From: an uncultured Anaerolineae bacterium
GTDB taxonomy: Bacteria; Chloroflexota; Anaerolineae; Anaerolineales; Villigracilaceae
Length of the DNA stretch: 64,000 bases
Direction: 5' to 3'
Assembly (NCBI GenBank): GCA_903846015.1
Contig: CAIMZS010000300.1
Coordinates: 1 to 64,000, forward strand
The position numbers and the translations under genes were made by a program. This document shows, one piece after another, positions 32,679-40,236 of this stretch (position 1 is the first letter of the stretch; every line of letters starts with the position of its first letter). Below the pieces are notes generated by a model. That model was given only the letters and a program-made list of their open reading frames with translations, had not been told where the DNA came from and searched no databases.

Positions 32679-34616
32679 ATGCGTCATTCACTGCGGAATT
32701 TATTGTTTTTGATTCTATTGTGTTTTTTGCTGATTATCTTGATATCTCTGGGTTTCAATCAGTTGGATATCCGGTTACGATCAAAACATGATGAAGTGTT
32801 GACCACCTCCTATGAATTGCGCATGAATACCCAAAAAATTGTGACACAGGTTTCATCTCAGGGCCGTGCTAGCGCTAGTGCCGGCACTAGCGCAGTAGGA
32901 AATGATAGCCTGGACCTTACAGCCTCAATAGAAAAATTCGGCCTGGGATTGGAAAAATTGAAGCAAATTGAGCAGTTTGAACAAGGCGTAGTTGACGATC
33001 TGCTTGTTCAAACTGCGATAATCCATGCCACCTATCCATCCGAATTGGTTCAAATCTCTGAGAATTGGTCTGAGTTTTTATCCAATTGGGCTGCTTACAA
33101 AAACCTTTCCGAATCTGATCCGAGTTACGGCAGTGTAAGGCGGTCTGTTATGAATAGTCTGACTGCCTTACTTGGGCGAGTGGATACATTTTCTAATTCA
33201 CTTGAAGCTCTAGGAGATGTGCAGGATAAGAATCAACAAAAAGGCCAATATATTTATCTTGGCTTTGGCCTGTTGCTGCTTACCTGGGGTTCGTATGTGA
33301 TCATCATGCGCGTGATTCGACCGTTGGTCTACCTGGATGGCATTGTGCGCAAGATGGGCCAGGGACAGATGGAACAGCCTATCCAGGTGACCGCCGATGA
33401 CGAATTGGGGCGCCTTTCGCGATCCTTTGAATATATGCGTACGGAGATTTTGGCTTCCCAAAAGCTTCTTGAGGCGCGGGTGGCTGAACGTACCAGGGTC
33501 TTGACCGCGGCTTTCGAATTCAGCCAGGAAATTGTCGCGCAGCCAGATATGAAGAACATCGTTGCGTCTGTCTCGGAACGGGCCAAGGATTTAATGCATG
33601 CTAAATTTTCGAGCCTTTGTCTTATTCCTGATGATATTTCAAAAACAGATTCGAATTCGAAAATGCGCAAGCCTACCACTGGCAGCCTGATTCAGAAGAA
33701 CCCTGCATCGCAAAACGGCAATCCTGATGCCAGCATAGTTTGTCAAAATCATTCTATCGATCCAACTGTAACGCTGCTATCGACACCTTTGCAGGTTGGT
33801 GGTTTGAGTATTGGCTGTTTGTGTGTCGCCCGTGACAAGCTGGAGCCGTTTTCTGAACTGGATATCCACACACTAAAGCTCCTCGCGAACTCCACTGCGG
33901 TGGTGATAGCCAACCTGCGCCTGATCGATTCAGAGCGGCATGAGGCTGAACTGAATGCGACACTTACGGAACGGCAGCGTATTGCGTCGGAACTCCATGA
34001 TGAGGCCGCACAGACCCTCAGCTTGTTAAACCTGAAGGTTTCTGAACTGGATGGGTTTACAACGTTGGAAAAGGAAAGGGTTTCTTCATCGGCGCTGCCC
34101 CAGTTCAACGCGCTTATCGAAAAGGCTCAATCACAAATGCGTATGGCTTTTAGTGGATTGAATGCTCCGGTTGTGGCAAAAAGCGGCGATCTACGCAGCG
34201 ATCTACAGCATTACCTGGCTGAGTTCGAGAGATCTTCGGGCATCACGATTGAACTACTGGCTGATGATCTGTCCACCCTTAATATCCCAGTCCTTGTTCA
34301 AAAACAGATCGTTTATATTTATCGTGAAGCGCTTACGAATGTGAAACGATATTCGCATGCAAAGAAGGGAAAAGTGATCCTGCAGAGAGTGGACGATGGT
34401 ATTCACATCTCCATAAACGATGATGGGGTTGGGTTTGACCCCAATATTACCCGTAGCGATCACCATTTCGGGCTGTCGGTGATGCAAATGCGCACCGAGC
34501 GCATCGGGGGAGCGCTAATGATTGAGACAGCACCCGGCAAAGGCACAAGTGTGGCAGCTTTTATTCCTCTGACTGCCAATGTGCCCAGCCTGTTAACTAC
34601 AAAGGAAACGATATGA
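32679..34616 (+). CDS. NarX-like sensor histidine kinase (HAMP-GAF-HisKA_3-HATPase)
   Basis: 645 residues. Membrane helix 1 (about 7-28), an extracytoplasmic helical sensor region, helix 2 'YIYLGFGLLLLTWGSYVIIM' (about 189-208), HAMP domain ('PLVYLDGIVRKMGQGQMEQP'), a GAF-like domain (about 270-420), then HisKA_3 with the phosphorylated His440 in 'RIASELHDEAAQTLSLL' and HATPase with 'YIYREALTNVKRYSHA' and 'VGFDPN'. The stop overlaps the start of the regulator gene by 4 bases (ATGA), so the two form a system. At 32872-32893 a perfect 22-bp palindrome adds 'ASASAGTSA' to the sensor region. Confidence 0.9.
   Translation: MRHSLRNLLFLILLCFLLIILISLGFNQLDIRLRSKHDEVLTTSYELRMNTQKIVTQVSSQGRASASAGTSAVGNDSLDLTASIEKFGLGLEKLKQIEQFEQGVVDDLLVQTAIIHATYPSELVQISENWSEFLSNWAAYKNLSESDPSYGSVRRSVMNSLTALLGRVDTFSNSLEALGDVQDKNQQKGQYIYLGFGLLLLTWGSYVIIMRVIRPLVYLDGIVRKMGQGQMEQPIQVTADDELGRLSRSFEYMRTEILASQKLLEARVAERTRVLTAAFEFSQEIVAQPDMKNIVASVSERAKDLMHAKFSSLCLIPDDISKTDSNSKMRKPTTGSLIQKNPASQNGNPDASIVCQNHSIDPTVTLLSTPLQVGGLSIGCLCVARDKLEPFSELDIHTLKLLANSTAVVIANLRLIDSERHEAELNATLTERQRIASELHDEAAQTLSLLNLKVSELDGFTTLEKERVSSSALPQFNALIEKAQSQMRMAFSGLNAPVVAKSGDLRSDLQHYLAEFERSSGITIELLADDLSTLNIPVLVQKQIVYIYREALTNVKRYSHAKKGKVILQRVDDGIHISINDDGVGFDPNITRSDHHFGLSVMQMRTERIGGALMIETAPGKGTSVAAFIPLTANVPSLLTTKETI
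32861..32899 (+). repeat. Repeat-like perfect palindrome inside the kinase gene
   Basis: GGGCCGTGCTA precedes the palindrome GCGCTAGTGCC/GGCACTAGCGC (32872-32893, no spacer). GCCGTGCTAG and GCACTA.CGC are parts of the dispersed repeat at 19673 and 53438. It encodes small residues only (R-A-S-A-S-A-G-T-S-A), as expected for a tolerated insertion. Confidence 0.65.
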
Positions 34617-35281
34617 CCCTTGCCCGTATTTTACTTGCCGACGACAATGAACTCTTTCGGGAGGGGTTGGCAAAAATTATCAACAGCCAAACTGATATGG
34701 AGGTGATCGCTCAGGCAGAAGATGGCCTCGAAGCCCTGACCCAGGTGTATGAATTGAAACCGGATTTGATTGTGATGGATATCAACATGCCTCTCAGTGA
34801 TGGTCTGGAAGCAACCCGCATGATCCATGCCAGCAATCCGGAAAGTCGTATTATTATGCTGACGGCCTACGAAGAAGAAGAAAAGCTGTTTGATGCGATC
34901 AAGGCCGGGGCACAAGGTTATATATTAAAGACCAGCAGTGCAGCGGGGCTGCTGCGCGGGTTGCGCGGCGCCCTGGCTGGAGAAGCAACCATCCCTCGCA
35001 AGCTTGCTCGTCAACTTCTGGGCGAATTTTCTAATTTATCGAAAAGGCCGGAAAATATTTCCAGCGGCGACACAATTCCACTCCTTACCCGTCGTGAGCA
35101 TGAAATTTTGAATGTAATGGCCACGGGTGCAACCAACCAGGAGATTGCCGAGCAGCTTTCCATCAGCTTACAGACTGTCAAGAGTCATGTCAGCAGTATT
35201 TTGGAAAAGCTGCAGGCAAAATCACGCTATCAGGCTACCGAACTTGGGCTGAAGCAAGGGCTTATTCGCCGAAAATTGTGA
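34613..35281 (+). CDS. NarL/LuxR-type response regulator
   Basis: 222 residues, starting inside the kinase stop (ATGA). Receiver: 'ILLADDNELFREGLAK', Asp56 in 'LIVMDINMPLSDG', 'MLTAYEEEE', 'GYILKTSS'. LuxR HTH (about 152-215): 'LTRREHEILNVMATGATNQE' and 'QTVKSHVSSILEKL'. It is the partner of the kinase at 32679. The multicopper oxidase locus begins 277 bp downstream on the same strand, so this system may sense copper, redox state or wall conditions and control that locus; the link is from position only. Confidence 0.92.
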   Translation: MTLARILLADDNELFREGLAKIINSQTDMEVIAQAEDGLEALTQVYELKPDLIVMDINMPLSDGLEATRMIHASNPESRIIMLTAYEEEEKLFDAIKAGAQGYILKTSSAAGLLRGLRGALAGEATIPRKLARQLLGEFSNLSKRPENISSGDTIPLLTRREHEILNVMATGATNQEIAEQLSISLQTVKSHVSSILEKLQAKSRYQATELGLKQGLIRRKL

Positions 35282-35286
35282 TGCTC

Positions 35287-35388
35287 TACGGCGATCTCGT
35301 GGCTGTGCTGGAACCGGCACTATCGCTGGAACCGGGACTACCGTCTCGTGCTGGAACCGGGACTACCGTAAATCGCCGTGCTATCATA
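35287..35388 (+). repeat. Dispersed repeat array
   Basis: Three related units in a row, 'CTGTGCTGGAACCGGCACTA', 'GCTGGAACCGGGACTACCG' and 'CTCGTGCTGGAACCGGGAC', enclosed by TACGGCGATCTCGTGG on the left and TAAATCGCCGTGCTATCA on the right, which are the two arms of the palindrome seen whole at 19683 and 31997. It starts 5 bp after the regulator stop. Confidence 0.8.
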
Positions 35389-35398
35389 AAATCACTCA

Positions 35399-35534
35399 TT
35401 TCTCACTCTTAACTACGGTTAAGGGGCATGGTAATTCATCCCGCGCCGGTGCTATCCTATCATCATGATAGAACAGCACCGGCTTTTTGTTTTGAGGTAT
35501 GTCTTGTTTGCCGATGGCCTGTTTCTCTTGTCGA
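35399..35534 (+). promoter_or_regulatory. Duplicated leader, copy A, with start-codon hairpin
   Basis: About 135 bp matching 39654-39790. Identical core GGTTAAGGGGCATGGTAATT then CATCCC, followed by a hairpin with arms GCCGGTGCT and AGCACCGGC; its inner arms CTATC and GATAG hold an ATG (35465) near the top, and TTTTTG follows. It may act as transcription attenuator or hide the start codon. Copy A stands before the multicopper oxidase gene. Confidence 0.6.
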
Positions 35535-35554
35535 CAACTTTTTTTAAGGAGTAA
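35465..35554 (+). pseudogene. 5' remnant (or leader peptide) related to the receiver-like gene
   Basis: Reading from the hairpin ATG gives 29 residues, starting 'MIEQHRLFVLRYVLFADGLF' and ending TTFFKE. The start of the protein at 39720 is 'MIVQRRLLIFGNSLLTDGLV', so both come from one ancestor and this copy is cut short. Its stop lies within the AAGGAG ribosome-binding region (35546-35551) of the oxidase gene, so if translated it could couple to the oxidase as a leader peptide. Confidence 0.5.
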
Positions 35555-35558
35555 TCTT

Positions 35559-38291
35559 ATGTCAATGAGTAATCTCAAGTCCAAGAAAAATACTGATAAT
35601 TTCCTGTTTTCTCGCAGGGATTTTCTGAAGTTGAGCTTGTTGGGCGCAGGAGCGGCTGCCTTATCCAGCTCACCATTATTCAACGCTATTTCCACCGCAA
35701 AGGCTGGTGGACCTTATACAGAAGTCTATCCGACCAGCCCGCTGATCATCACTCCGTTTGTGGATGCGCTTCCGATCCCGAAGGCGCTGGCGCCGGTTCC
35801 GTCGTCGGTCTACAGTACATGGGCAAGCCCTCCCGGCCCTGGCGTTGGTAAGCAGAACTCCCTCGGGAATGAGCGCCATCAGATTTGGCCGAGTTCGCTC
35901 GGGCTGCCCGATCCGATCGTGTACCAGATCAAACTACAGGTCAATACCCATGACTTTACCTCATCCCAGGTACTGCCTATCGACAGCTTGGGAAAGCCAA
36001 CGATTTCATTCGATGCAGCAGGGAACTCTTTTCCGGCGGGAACGGTTCGATCTTTACCATCCAGTACCATCTACGGCTTCAACGGCGTTTTTCCGGGACC
36101 CCGCATCAATAACGAGTATGGCAAGCCAACGCTGGTGCGCTTCGAGAACCATCTGGATGAGAACCCACTCAACCTCGACCGTCAGGACTTTGGGGCTCCA
36201 GACTATTCGTTCCTGACCCACCTGCACAACGCCCATACGGCGCCGGAGAGCGATGGCAACCCGAACTACACCATGAATTATGGACCGAAGTCCCACGGCT
36301 ACCTGCCCGGAACATGGTGTGATAACCTGTATCTCAACTGGCCCGCCGGCGGCGACTCGCGTGAGAAGCAATCCTTTTTCTGGTTCCATGATCACCGCAT
36401 GGATCAGACTGGTTCAAATGTTTACAAGGGCATGGTTGGACTTTACCCAATCTACGATCCCGAGAACAACAAGGATATGGGCGATGAGACCCAGGGCCTG
36501 CGCCTGCCGGGCGTGCGTACGAACAACCCGGATGGCTCCTTTGATGTCGACTACGATATCCCGCTGGCTTTCTATGACTGCGTCCTGGATGATGGCGTCA
36601 CCCTGCATAATGATATTCACGATGCCGAATTCCCGGCTGCCGGAAATCCGCGCACTCATCCGGAATGGTGGGGCAAGACTTTCTTCAAGCATTTCCCAAA
36701 CCACGGTTTTGTCGGTGATATCTTCACTGTCAACGGCACAGCCTACCCGACGCTCACGGTCAACCGTCGCAAGTATCGCCTGCGCTTCCTGGATGCCTCG
36801 ATTTCCCGCATCTATGAATTCAAACTGATGCGCTCCTCGGGCGGACCGGTGGCAGCCAGGGATCTAGGATACACCCTTGACGAACTTCAGGGACAATACC
36901 GCATTCCAGATGGTGTGCAGTGCATGCAGTTCACCCAGATCGCCTCTGACGGCGGCTTGCTGCCCAACACAATCGTTCGCGATTCGTTTGAGTTGTGGCC
37001 CGCCAAACGCCGCGAGTTCATTGTTGACTTTACAAAATACGCGGATGGAACACCGACCCAAAAAGGCGATGTGATCTACCTGACGAACGTGATGAAAATG
37101 CCCGATGGACGTATGTGGGCCAACTCTTCCCGTTTCTCACCCGACCCGAATTACAAGATCCCCGTCCTACGGATCGTGATTGGCGACAATGCTCCCGATA
37201 ACAGCCTGATGCCCAGCCCCACCACTGTCCTGCGCGAACTTCCGCCCATGCCTGTGATTACACAGGCGATGTTGGACAACAGAATGATCTTCGAAGTCCA
37301 GCGCGGCAGTTTCGGCGGAGAGGTCGAATGGCTGATCAATGGGGTGCCCTTCGACCCAACCTTCCCGGCTACCAGCCTCAAGAACCCTGCCGGCAATTCA
37401 CCCCTTGCCCAACAAATCAAGGGCAGTTCCAACGTCTGGGAGATCCGCAACGGCGGCGGCGGCTGGGTCCATCCGTTCCACCTGCATATGGAGGAACACC
37501 GCGTCATCATGCGCAACGGGCGAGTGGTTCCTCCAGCCGATGCAGGGCATCCGGATGACAACTCACGAGAGGATCTGATCAACCTTGACCCAAGCGAGTC
37601 GGTATTTATTTGGCGGCAGTTCAGAGATTTCGTAGGACCCTACGTGGCGCATTGTCACAACCTGGCGCATGAAGACCACGCCATGATGTTCGGCTGGGAG
37701 ATCGTTGCTTCTCCTAATGTGGCGCCAGTCGCCAACCCGGGCGGCCCTTATACCGGTTCTTCTGCTGGATCAATTCCCTTGAGCGGCAGCGCCTCCGGCA
37801 CAGCGCCCATCTCCTATCTTTGGAGTGCCAATGCAGGAACTTTCTCTGATCCTACCAGCCTCAACCCGGTTTACACTGCGCCTGTCGTAACAACAAGCAC
37901 AATTGTTAACCTTTCGCTCACGGCTACGAACGTGGCAGGGTCCAATGTTGCAAGTACGACCATAACGGTGAACCCGGTGGCATTTACCGACACCGTCGCG
38001 CTCACATCGTCGGCGTACAAAATATCAAAGCAGACCTTGACTATAACTGCCACGTCAAACAGCATCGCTGCAGTCTTGAAGCTCAGGCCTTACCTCACGA
38101 CAACCGCAGTCATGTTTGATCCTTCGCTCCTGGGCAATACCTTCGCCAGATCTAATAAAGGCGTGTGGAGCCTTACCTTGACTGGAGCGCCGCAACCCAC
38201 TGCTGGAACTTTGGGAATTGCCGGGTTGCAAGTTAATTCCAGCCTCGGTGGAACCAGCCCGAAGACTGCGCTGCAAAGCGTTACAAAATAA
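35559..38291 (+). CDS. Tat-exported multicopper oxidase (CotA/bilirubin-oxidase type) with PKD-like and C-terminal modules
   Basis: 910 residues from the ATG at 35559 (AAGGAG before it). Tat signal 'FSRRDFLKLSLLGAGAAAL' (RR at 19-20). All four copper motifs are present: 'THLHNAHT' (His221, 223), 'WFHDHRMD' (277, 279), 'HPFHLH' (from 638) and 'AHCHNLAHEDHAMM' (Cys699 with axial Met). So type 1 and trinuclear sites should be complete; it should oxidise an organic or metal substrate with O2 outside the membrane. After residue 720 comes a PKD/Ig-like domain, 'NPGGPYTGSSAGSIPLSGSA', then a 100-residue module also found at the end of the protein at 40237. Confidence 0.9.
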   Translation: MSMSNLKSKKNTDNFLFSRRDFLKLSLLGAGAAALSSSPLFNAISTAKAGGPYTEVYPTSPLIITPFVDALPIPKALAPVPSSVYSTWASPPGPGVGKQNSLGNERHQIWPSSLGLPDPIVYQIKLQVNTHDFTSSQVLPIDSLGKPTISFDAAGNSFPAGTVRSLPSSTIYGFNGVFPGPRINNEYGKPTLVRFENHLDENPLNLDRQDFGAPDYSFLTHLHNAHTAPESDGNPNYTMNYGPKSHGYLPGTWCDNLYLNWPAGGDSREKQSFFWFHDHRMDQTGSNVYKGMVGLYPIYDPENNKDMGDETQGLRLPGVRTNNPDGSFDVDYDIPLAFYDCVLDDGVTLHNDIHDAEFPAAGNPRTHPEWWGKTFFKHFPNHGFVGDIFTVNGTAYPTLTVNRRKYRLRFLDASISRIYEFKLMRSSGGPVAARDLGYTLDELQGQYRIPDGVQCMQFTQIASDGGLLPNTIVRDSFELWPAKRREFIVDFTKYADGTPTQKGDVIYLTNVMKMPDGRMWANSSRFSPDPNYKIPVLRIVIGDNAPDNSLMPSPTTVLRELPPMPVITQAMLDNRMIFEVQRGSFGGEVEWLINGVPFDPTFPATSLKNPAGNSPLAQQIKGSSNVWEIRNGGGGWVHPFHLHMEEHRVIMRNGRVVPPADAGHPDDNSREDLINLDPSESVFIWRQFRDFVGPYVAHCHNLAHEDHAMMFGWEIVASPNVAPVANPGGPYTGSSAGSIPLSGSASGTAPISYLWSANAGTFSDPTSLNPVYTAPVVTTSTIVNLSLTATNVAGSNVASTTITVNPVAFTDTVALTSSAYKISKQTLTITATSNSIAAVLKLRPYLTTTAVMFDPSLLGNTFARSNKGVWSLTLTGAPQPTAGTLGIAGLQVNSSLGGTSPKTALQSVTK

Positions 38292-38306
38292 TAAGTTATC
38301 CCTAAA

Positions 38307-38349
38307 AGTGATTGACGGGCAGCAGGTTCACCGCTGCCCGTCAATCACT
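38307..38349. terminator. Long hairpin after the oxidase gene
   Basis: Seventeen-base perfect arms (38307-38323 and 38333-38349, AGTGATTGACGGGCAGC and its complement) with a 9-base loop, 16 bp after the stop. No T run, so it may stabilise the 3' end or only weaken read-through to the next gene. Confidence 0.6.
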
Positions 38350-38372
38350 ACCTCATTCTCAGAGGCTAAACC

Positions 38373-38939
38373 ATGATATTCAATACTTTACCCAAGAAAC
38401 TCGCACTTGCAGCCCTGATTGCTTTTGGCGGTATCGTGTGGCTTAACCTGTTGCACGAATTTGTTTATACGCGTAGCGCGATTCAATTTCCGCCTGTTTC
38501 GAACTGGCTGCGCGATACGCTGATCGTTCTGGTGCCTGTCATGCTGGCGGTTTGGATCAGTATTGGTCTGGTCCAATGGATGATTGATCGTTTTGGATGG
38601 CGATTGTCTGTATCGACACAGTCGATGCTGGCAGCGACCATCCTTGGAGCGGTGACTTCTTTATCCACCATCGTGATTGAAGCCAATCGAGTTTTTCAAA
38701 CAGGGATTGGCAGTGAATTTGTTTTTTTGGCAAATATTTGCGGTAGGATTTACCCGAATGGCAATCCTGTGCTCAATATTCTGCGCTGGCTTTTCCCGAT
38801 TACTCAAGCTTTTCGGTTTCATATCTTATTACAGGATGGGGTTAATCTGGCCTTGATTAACCTGGCCATTACCATTCTTCTCATAATAATCCTTGAAGGG
38901 TTCGGAAGAAGAAATTCTTTTGATCTCGAAACATTATGA
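38373..38939 (+). CDS. Four-helix membrane protein of unknown function
   Basis: 188 residues. Helices are visible at about 10-28 ('ALAALIAFGGIVWLNLL'), 45-70 ('TLIVLVPVMLAVWISIGLVQ'), 82-103 and 155-178 ('NLALINLAITILLIIILEG'). His29 in 'LNLLHEFVY' and other His/Met residues near the membrane face could bind metal, but no family motif is recognised. It lies between the multicopper oxidase and the SCO1-like gene, all on one strand, so a role in copper handling or electron supply is reasonable but unproved. Confidence 0.65.
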   Translation: MIFNTLPKKLALAALIAFGGIVWLNLLHEFVYTRSAIQFPPVSNWLRDTLIVLVPVMLAVWISIGLVQWMIDRFGWRLSVSTQSMLAATILGAVTSLSTIVIEANRVFQTGIGSEFVFLANICGRIYPNGNPVLNILRWLFPITQAFRFHILLQDGVNLALINLAITILLIIILEGFGRRNSFDLETL

Positions 38940-38972
38940 TTTATATTAACCGTTGACATGGTTTTTTAACCT

Positions 38973-39569
38973 ATGGTTACCCCGGAGCTCGCTTTGTCTC
39001 GCAAAACCCTTTCATTCACACTACTTTCGTTTGCTTTACTCATCAGCATTGTGGCGACCTCCTGTTCTCTTGCATCTTCCCTCAAAGGCAACGTTTATTC
39101 ATCAACTGTCTCCGCCGCTGAAATAAATTTGACAGATCACACGGGGCAACCCTTTAAGTTAAGCAGTTTCCGCGGAAAGGTTGTGCTGGTCTTTTTTGGC
39201 TTTTCAAACTGTTTTACTGAATGTCCAGCGACAATGGCAATCATCCGACAGGCACTTCAGACAGACGGTTTGACATCACAGGATGTGGAGGTCGTAATGG
39301 TCAGCACTGACCCTGACAATGACACTCCGCAGTCAATGAAGGAATTCATGGGCAGGTTCAATCCATCATTTCTTGGGCTGCTCGGCACACCTGATGAATT
39401 GGCGAAGGCCTGGTTGGATTACGGAGTGGCGGTTCTGGATGGTGGCGAGACTCATTCAAGCTTCACTTATGTCGTGGATAAGCGTGGAGATTTGCGTGAA
39501 ACCTTTTCGCCCGACACATCTCCCGATGATATTGCCGCTGACTTACTTCTTTTACTTTCAGAGCATTAA
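38973..39569 (+). CDS. SCO1/SenC-family copper chaperone or thiol protein
   Basis: 198 residues. Hydrophobic N-terminus with a possible lipobox (VATSC, Cys31), then a thioredoxin-like SCO domain. The copper-binding C-x3-C is present as Cys80 and Cys84 in 'GFSNCFTECPATMAII', and the third ligand His161 in 'GGETHSSFTYVVD'. 'VEVVMVSTDPDNDTP' is also typical. SCO proteins deliver copper to cytochrome oxidase or reduce its cysteines; here, 3' of a multicopper oxidase, it may load that enzyme. Sits on the outer membrane face, anchored by helix or lipid. Confidence 0.88.
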   Translation: MVTPELALSRKTLSFTLLSFALLISIVATSCSLASSLKGNVYSSTVSAAEINLTDHTGQPFKLSSFRGKVVLVFFGFSNCFTECPATMAIIRQALQTDGLTSQDVEVVMVSTDPDNDTPQSMKEFMGRFNPSFLGLLGTPDELAKAWLDYGVAVLDGGETHSSFTYVVDKRGDLRETFSPDTSPDDIAADLLLLLSEH

Positions 39570-39653
39570 AGTTTAATGGCGCGACATGGGCTGAAAAAGA
39601 TGTGCGCCCACTTTACCCCAACCCCCTACTCCTTTCCTGGCGCAAATCATACT

Positions 39654-39790
39654 TTTCTCACTCTTAATACAGGTTAAGGGGCATGGTAATTCATCCCACG
39701 CCGGTGCTATCCTATCTTTATGATAGTACAGCGCCGGCTTTTGATTTTTGGCAACTCCCTGCTTACCGATGGTCTGGTTCATTTGTTGGA
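39654..39790 (+). promoter_or_regulatory. Duplicated leader, copy B, with start-codon hairpin
   Basis: Matches copy A at 35399-35534, including the identical GGTTAAGGGGCATGGTAATT and the hairpin GCCGGTGCT/AGCGCCGGC (one G-T pair) with inner arms CTATC and GATAG. The ATG of the receiver-like gene (39720) lies at the top of the hairpin. The base changes keep the pairing. Confidence 0.6.
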
Positions 39791-40055
39791 ACCCAACCGA
39801 AATGTGGCGATTGTCGGCTCCGTTTGTATGCTCGAAGAAGTATTGCCTTATCTGAAAGATGACCAGTTTGACATACTGGTCATTGCCGGTGGAAGCGGTT
39901 TTTCCGAAGAATCTGCCGGGCAATTTCTAGGAAACCATGCCAACATCTCCTTGCTATACATCTACCCGGATAGATCCTACATGGAATTATTCAGTGTCAG
40001 GCGCGTCAACGCCCGATACGCAGACCTCATGGATGCCATTGAGGTCAGACCATGA
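39720..40055 (+). CDS. Receiver-like protein without the usual phosphorylation motif
   Basis: 111 residues. 'RRLLIFGNSLLTDGLVHLLE', 'NVAIVGSVCMLEEVLPYLKD', 'FDILVIAGGS' and 'ISLLYIYPD' follow a receiver-like beta-alpha order. The N-terminal acidic pair is replaced by GNS and the place of the phosphoacceptor reads VIAGG, so it cannot be phosphorylated in the normal way. It is related in style to the 28650 protein and in sequence to the remnant at 35465. The start codon lies in a hairpin, suggesting translational control. A tiny frame begins on its stop (40052). Confidence 0.65.
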   Translation: MIVQRRLLIFGNSLLTDGLVHLLEPNRNVAIVGSVCMLEEVLPYLKDDQFDILVIAGGSGFSEESAGQFLGNHANISLLYIYPDRSYMELFSVRRVNARYADLMDAIEVRP

Positions 40056-40129
40056 AGGCTGACTCAGAAAACTTTTACCAATCCAAGAAGGAGATCGTAT
40101 ATGCCGATGAACACTCCCCTCCGGGCTAA
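40052..40129 (+). CDS. Possible 25-residue peptide (low confidence)
   Basis: ATG overlaps the stop of the receiver-like gene (ATGA) and the frame reads 'MKADSENFYQSKKEIVYADE' then HSPPG. A second tiny frame, ATG at 40101 with AAGGAG at 40088-40093, encodes 14 residues (MPMNTPLRAKAEEF). Neither resembles a known family. They may be leader peptides for the large exported protein at 40237 or chance frames. Confidence 0.25.
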   Translation: MKADSENFYQSKKEIVYADEHSPPG

Positions 40130-40207
40130 AGCCGAAGAATTTTAATCATCCACTTACCCCCCCCGTGTTTTACAAGGAATGCAAACATAGGGACCATCTA
40201 AATTTGT

Positions 40208-40224
40208 GATTTGCACTGCAAATC
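40208..40224. promoter_or_regulatory. Small palindrome over the ribosome-binding site
   Basis: GATTTGCA-C-TGCAAATC stands just before GAGGAC (40225-40230), the likely ribosome-binding site of the gene at 40237. It could bind a regulator or fold in the mRNA to affect translation. Confidence 0.35.
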
Positions 40225-40236
40225 GAGGACAAAAGA

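Noticed and set aside
32872-32893. Palindrome in the kinase gene as a terminator
   Set aside because: It lies in the middle of a long coding frame and no T run follows.
35399-35534. Known riboswitch class in the duplicated leader
   Set aside because: I could not match the core to c-di-GMP, Moco, cobalamin, TPP or other classes by eye; a covariance search would be decisive, so it is reported only as a structured leader.
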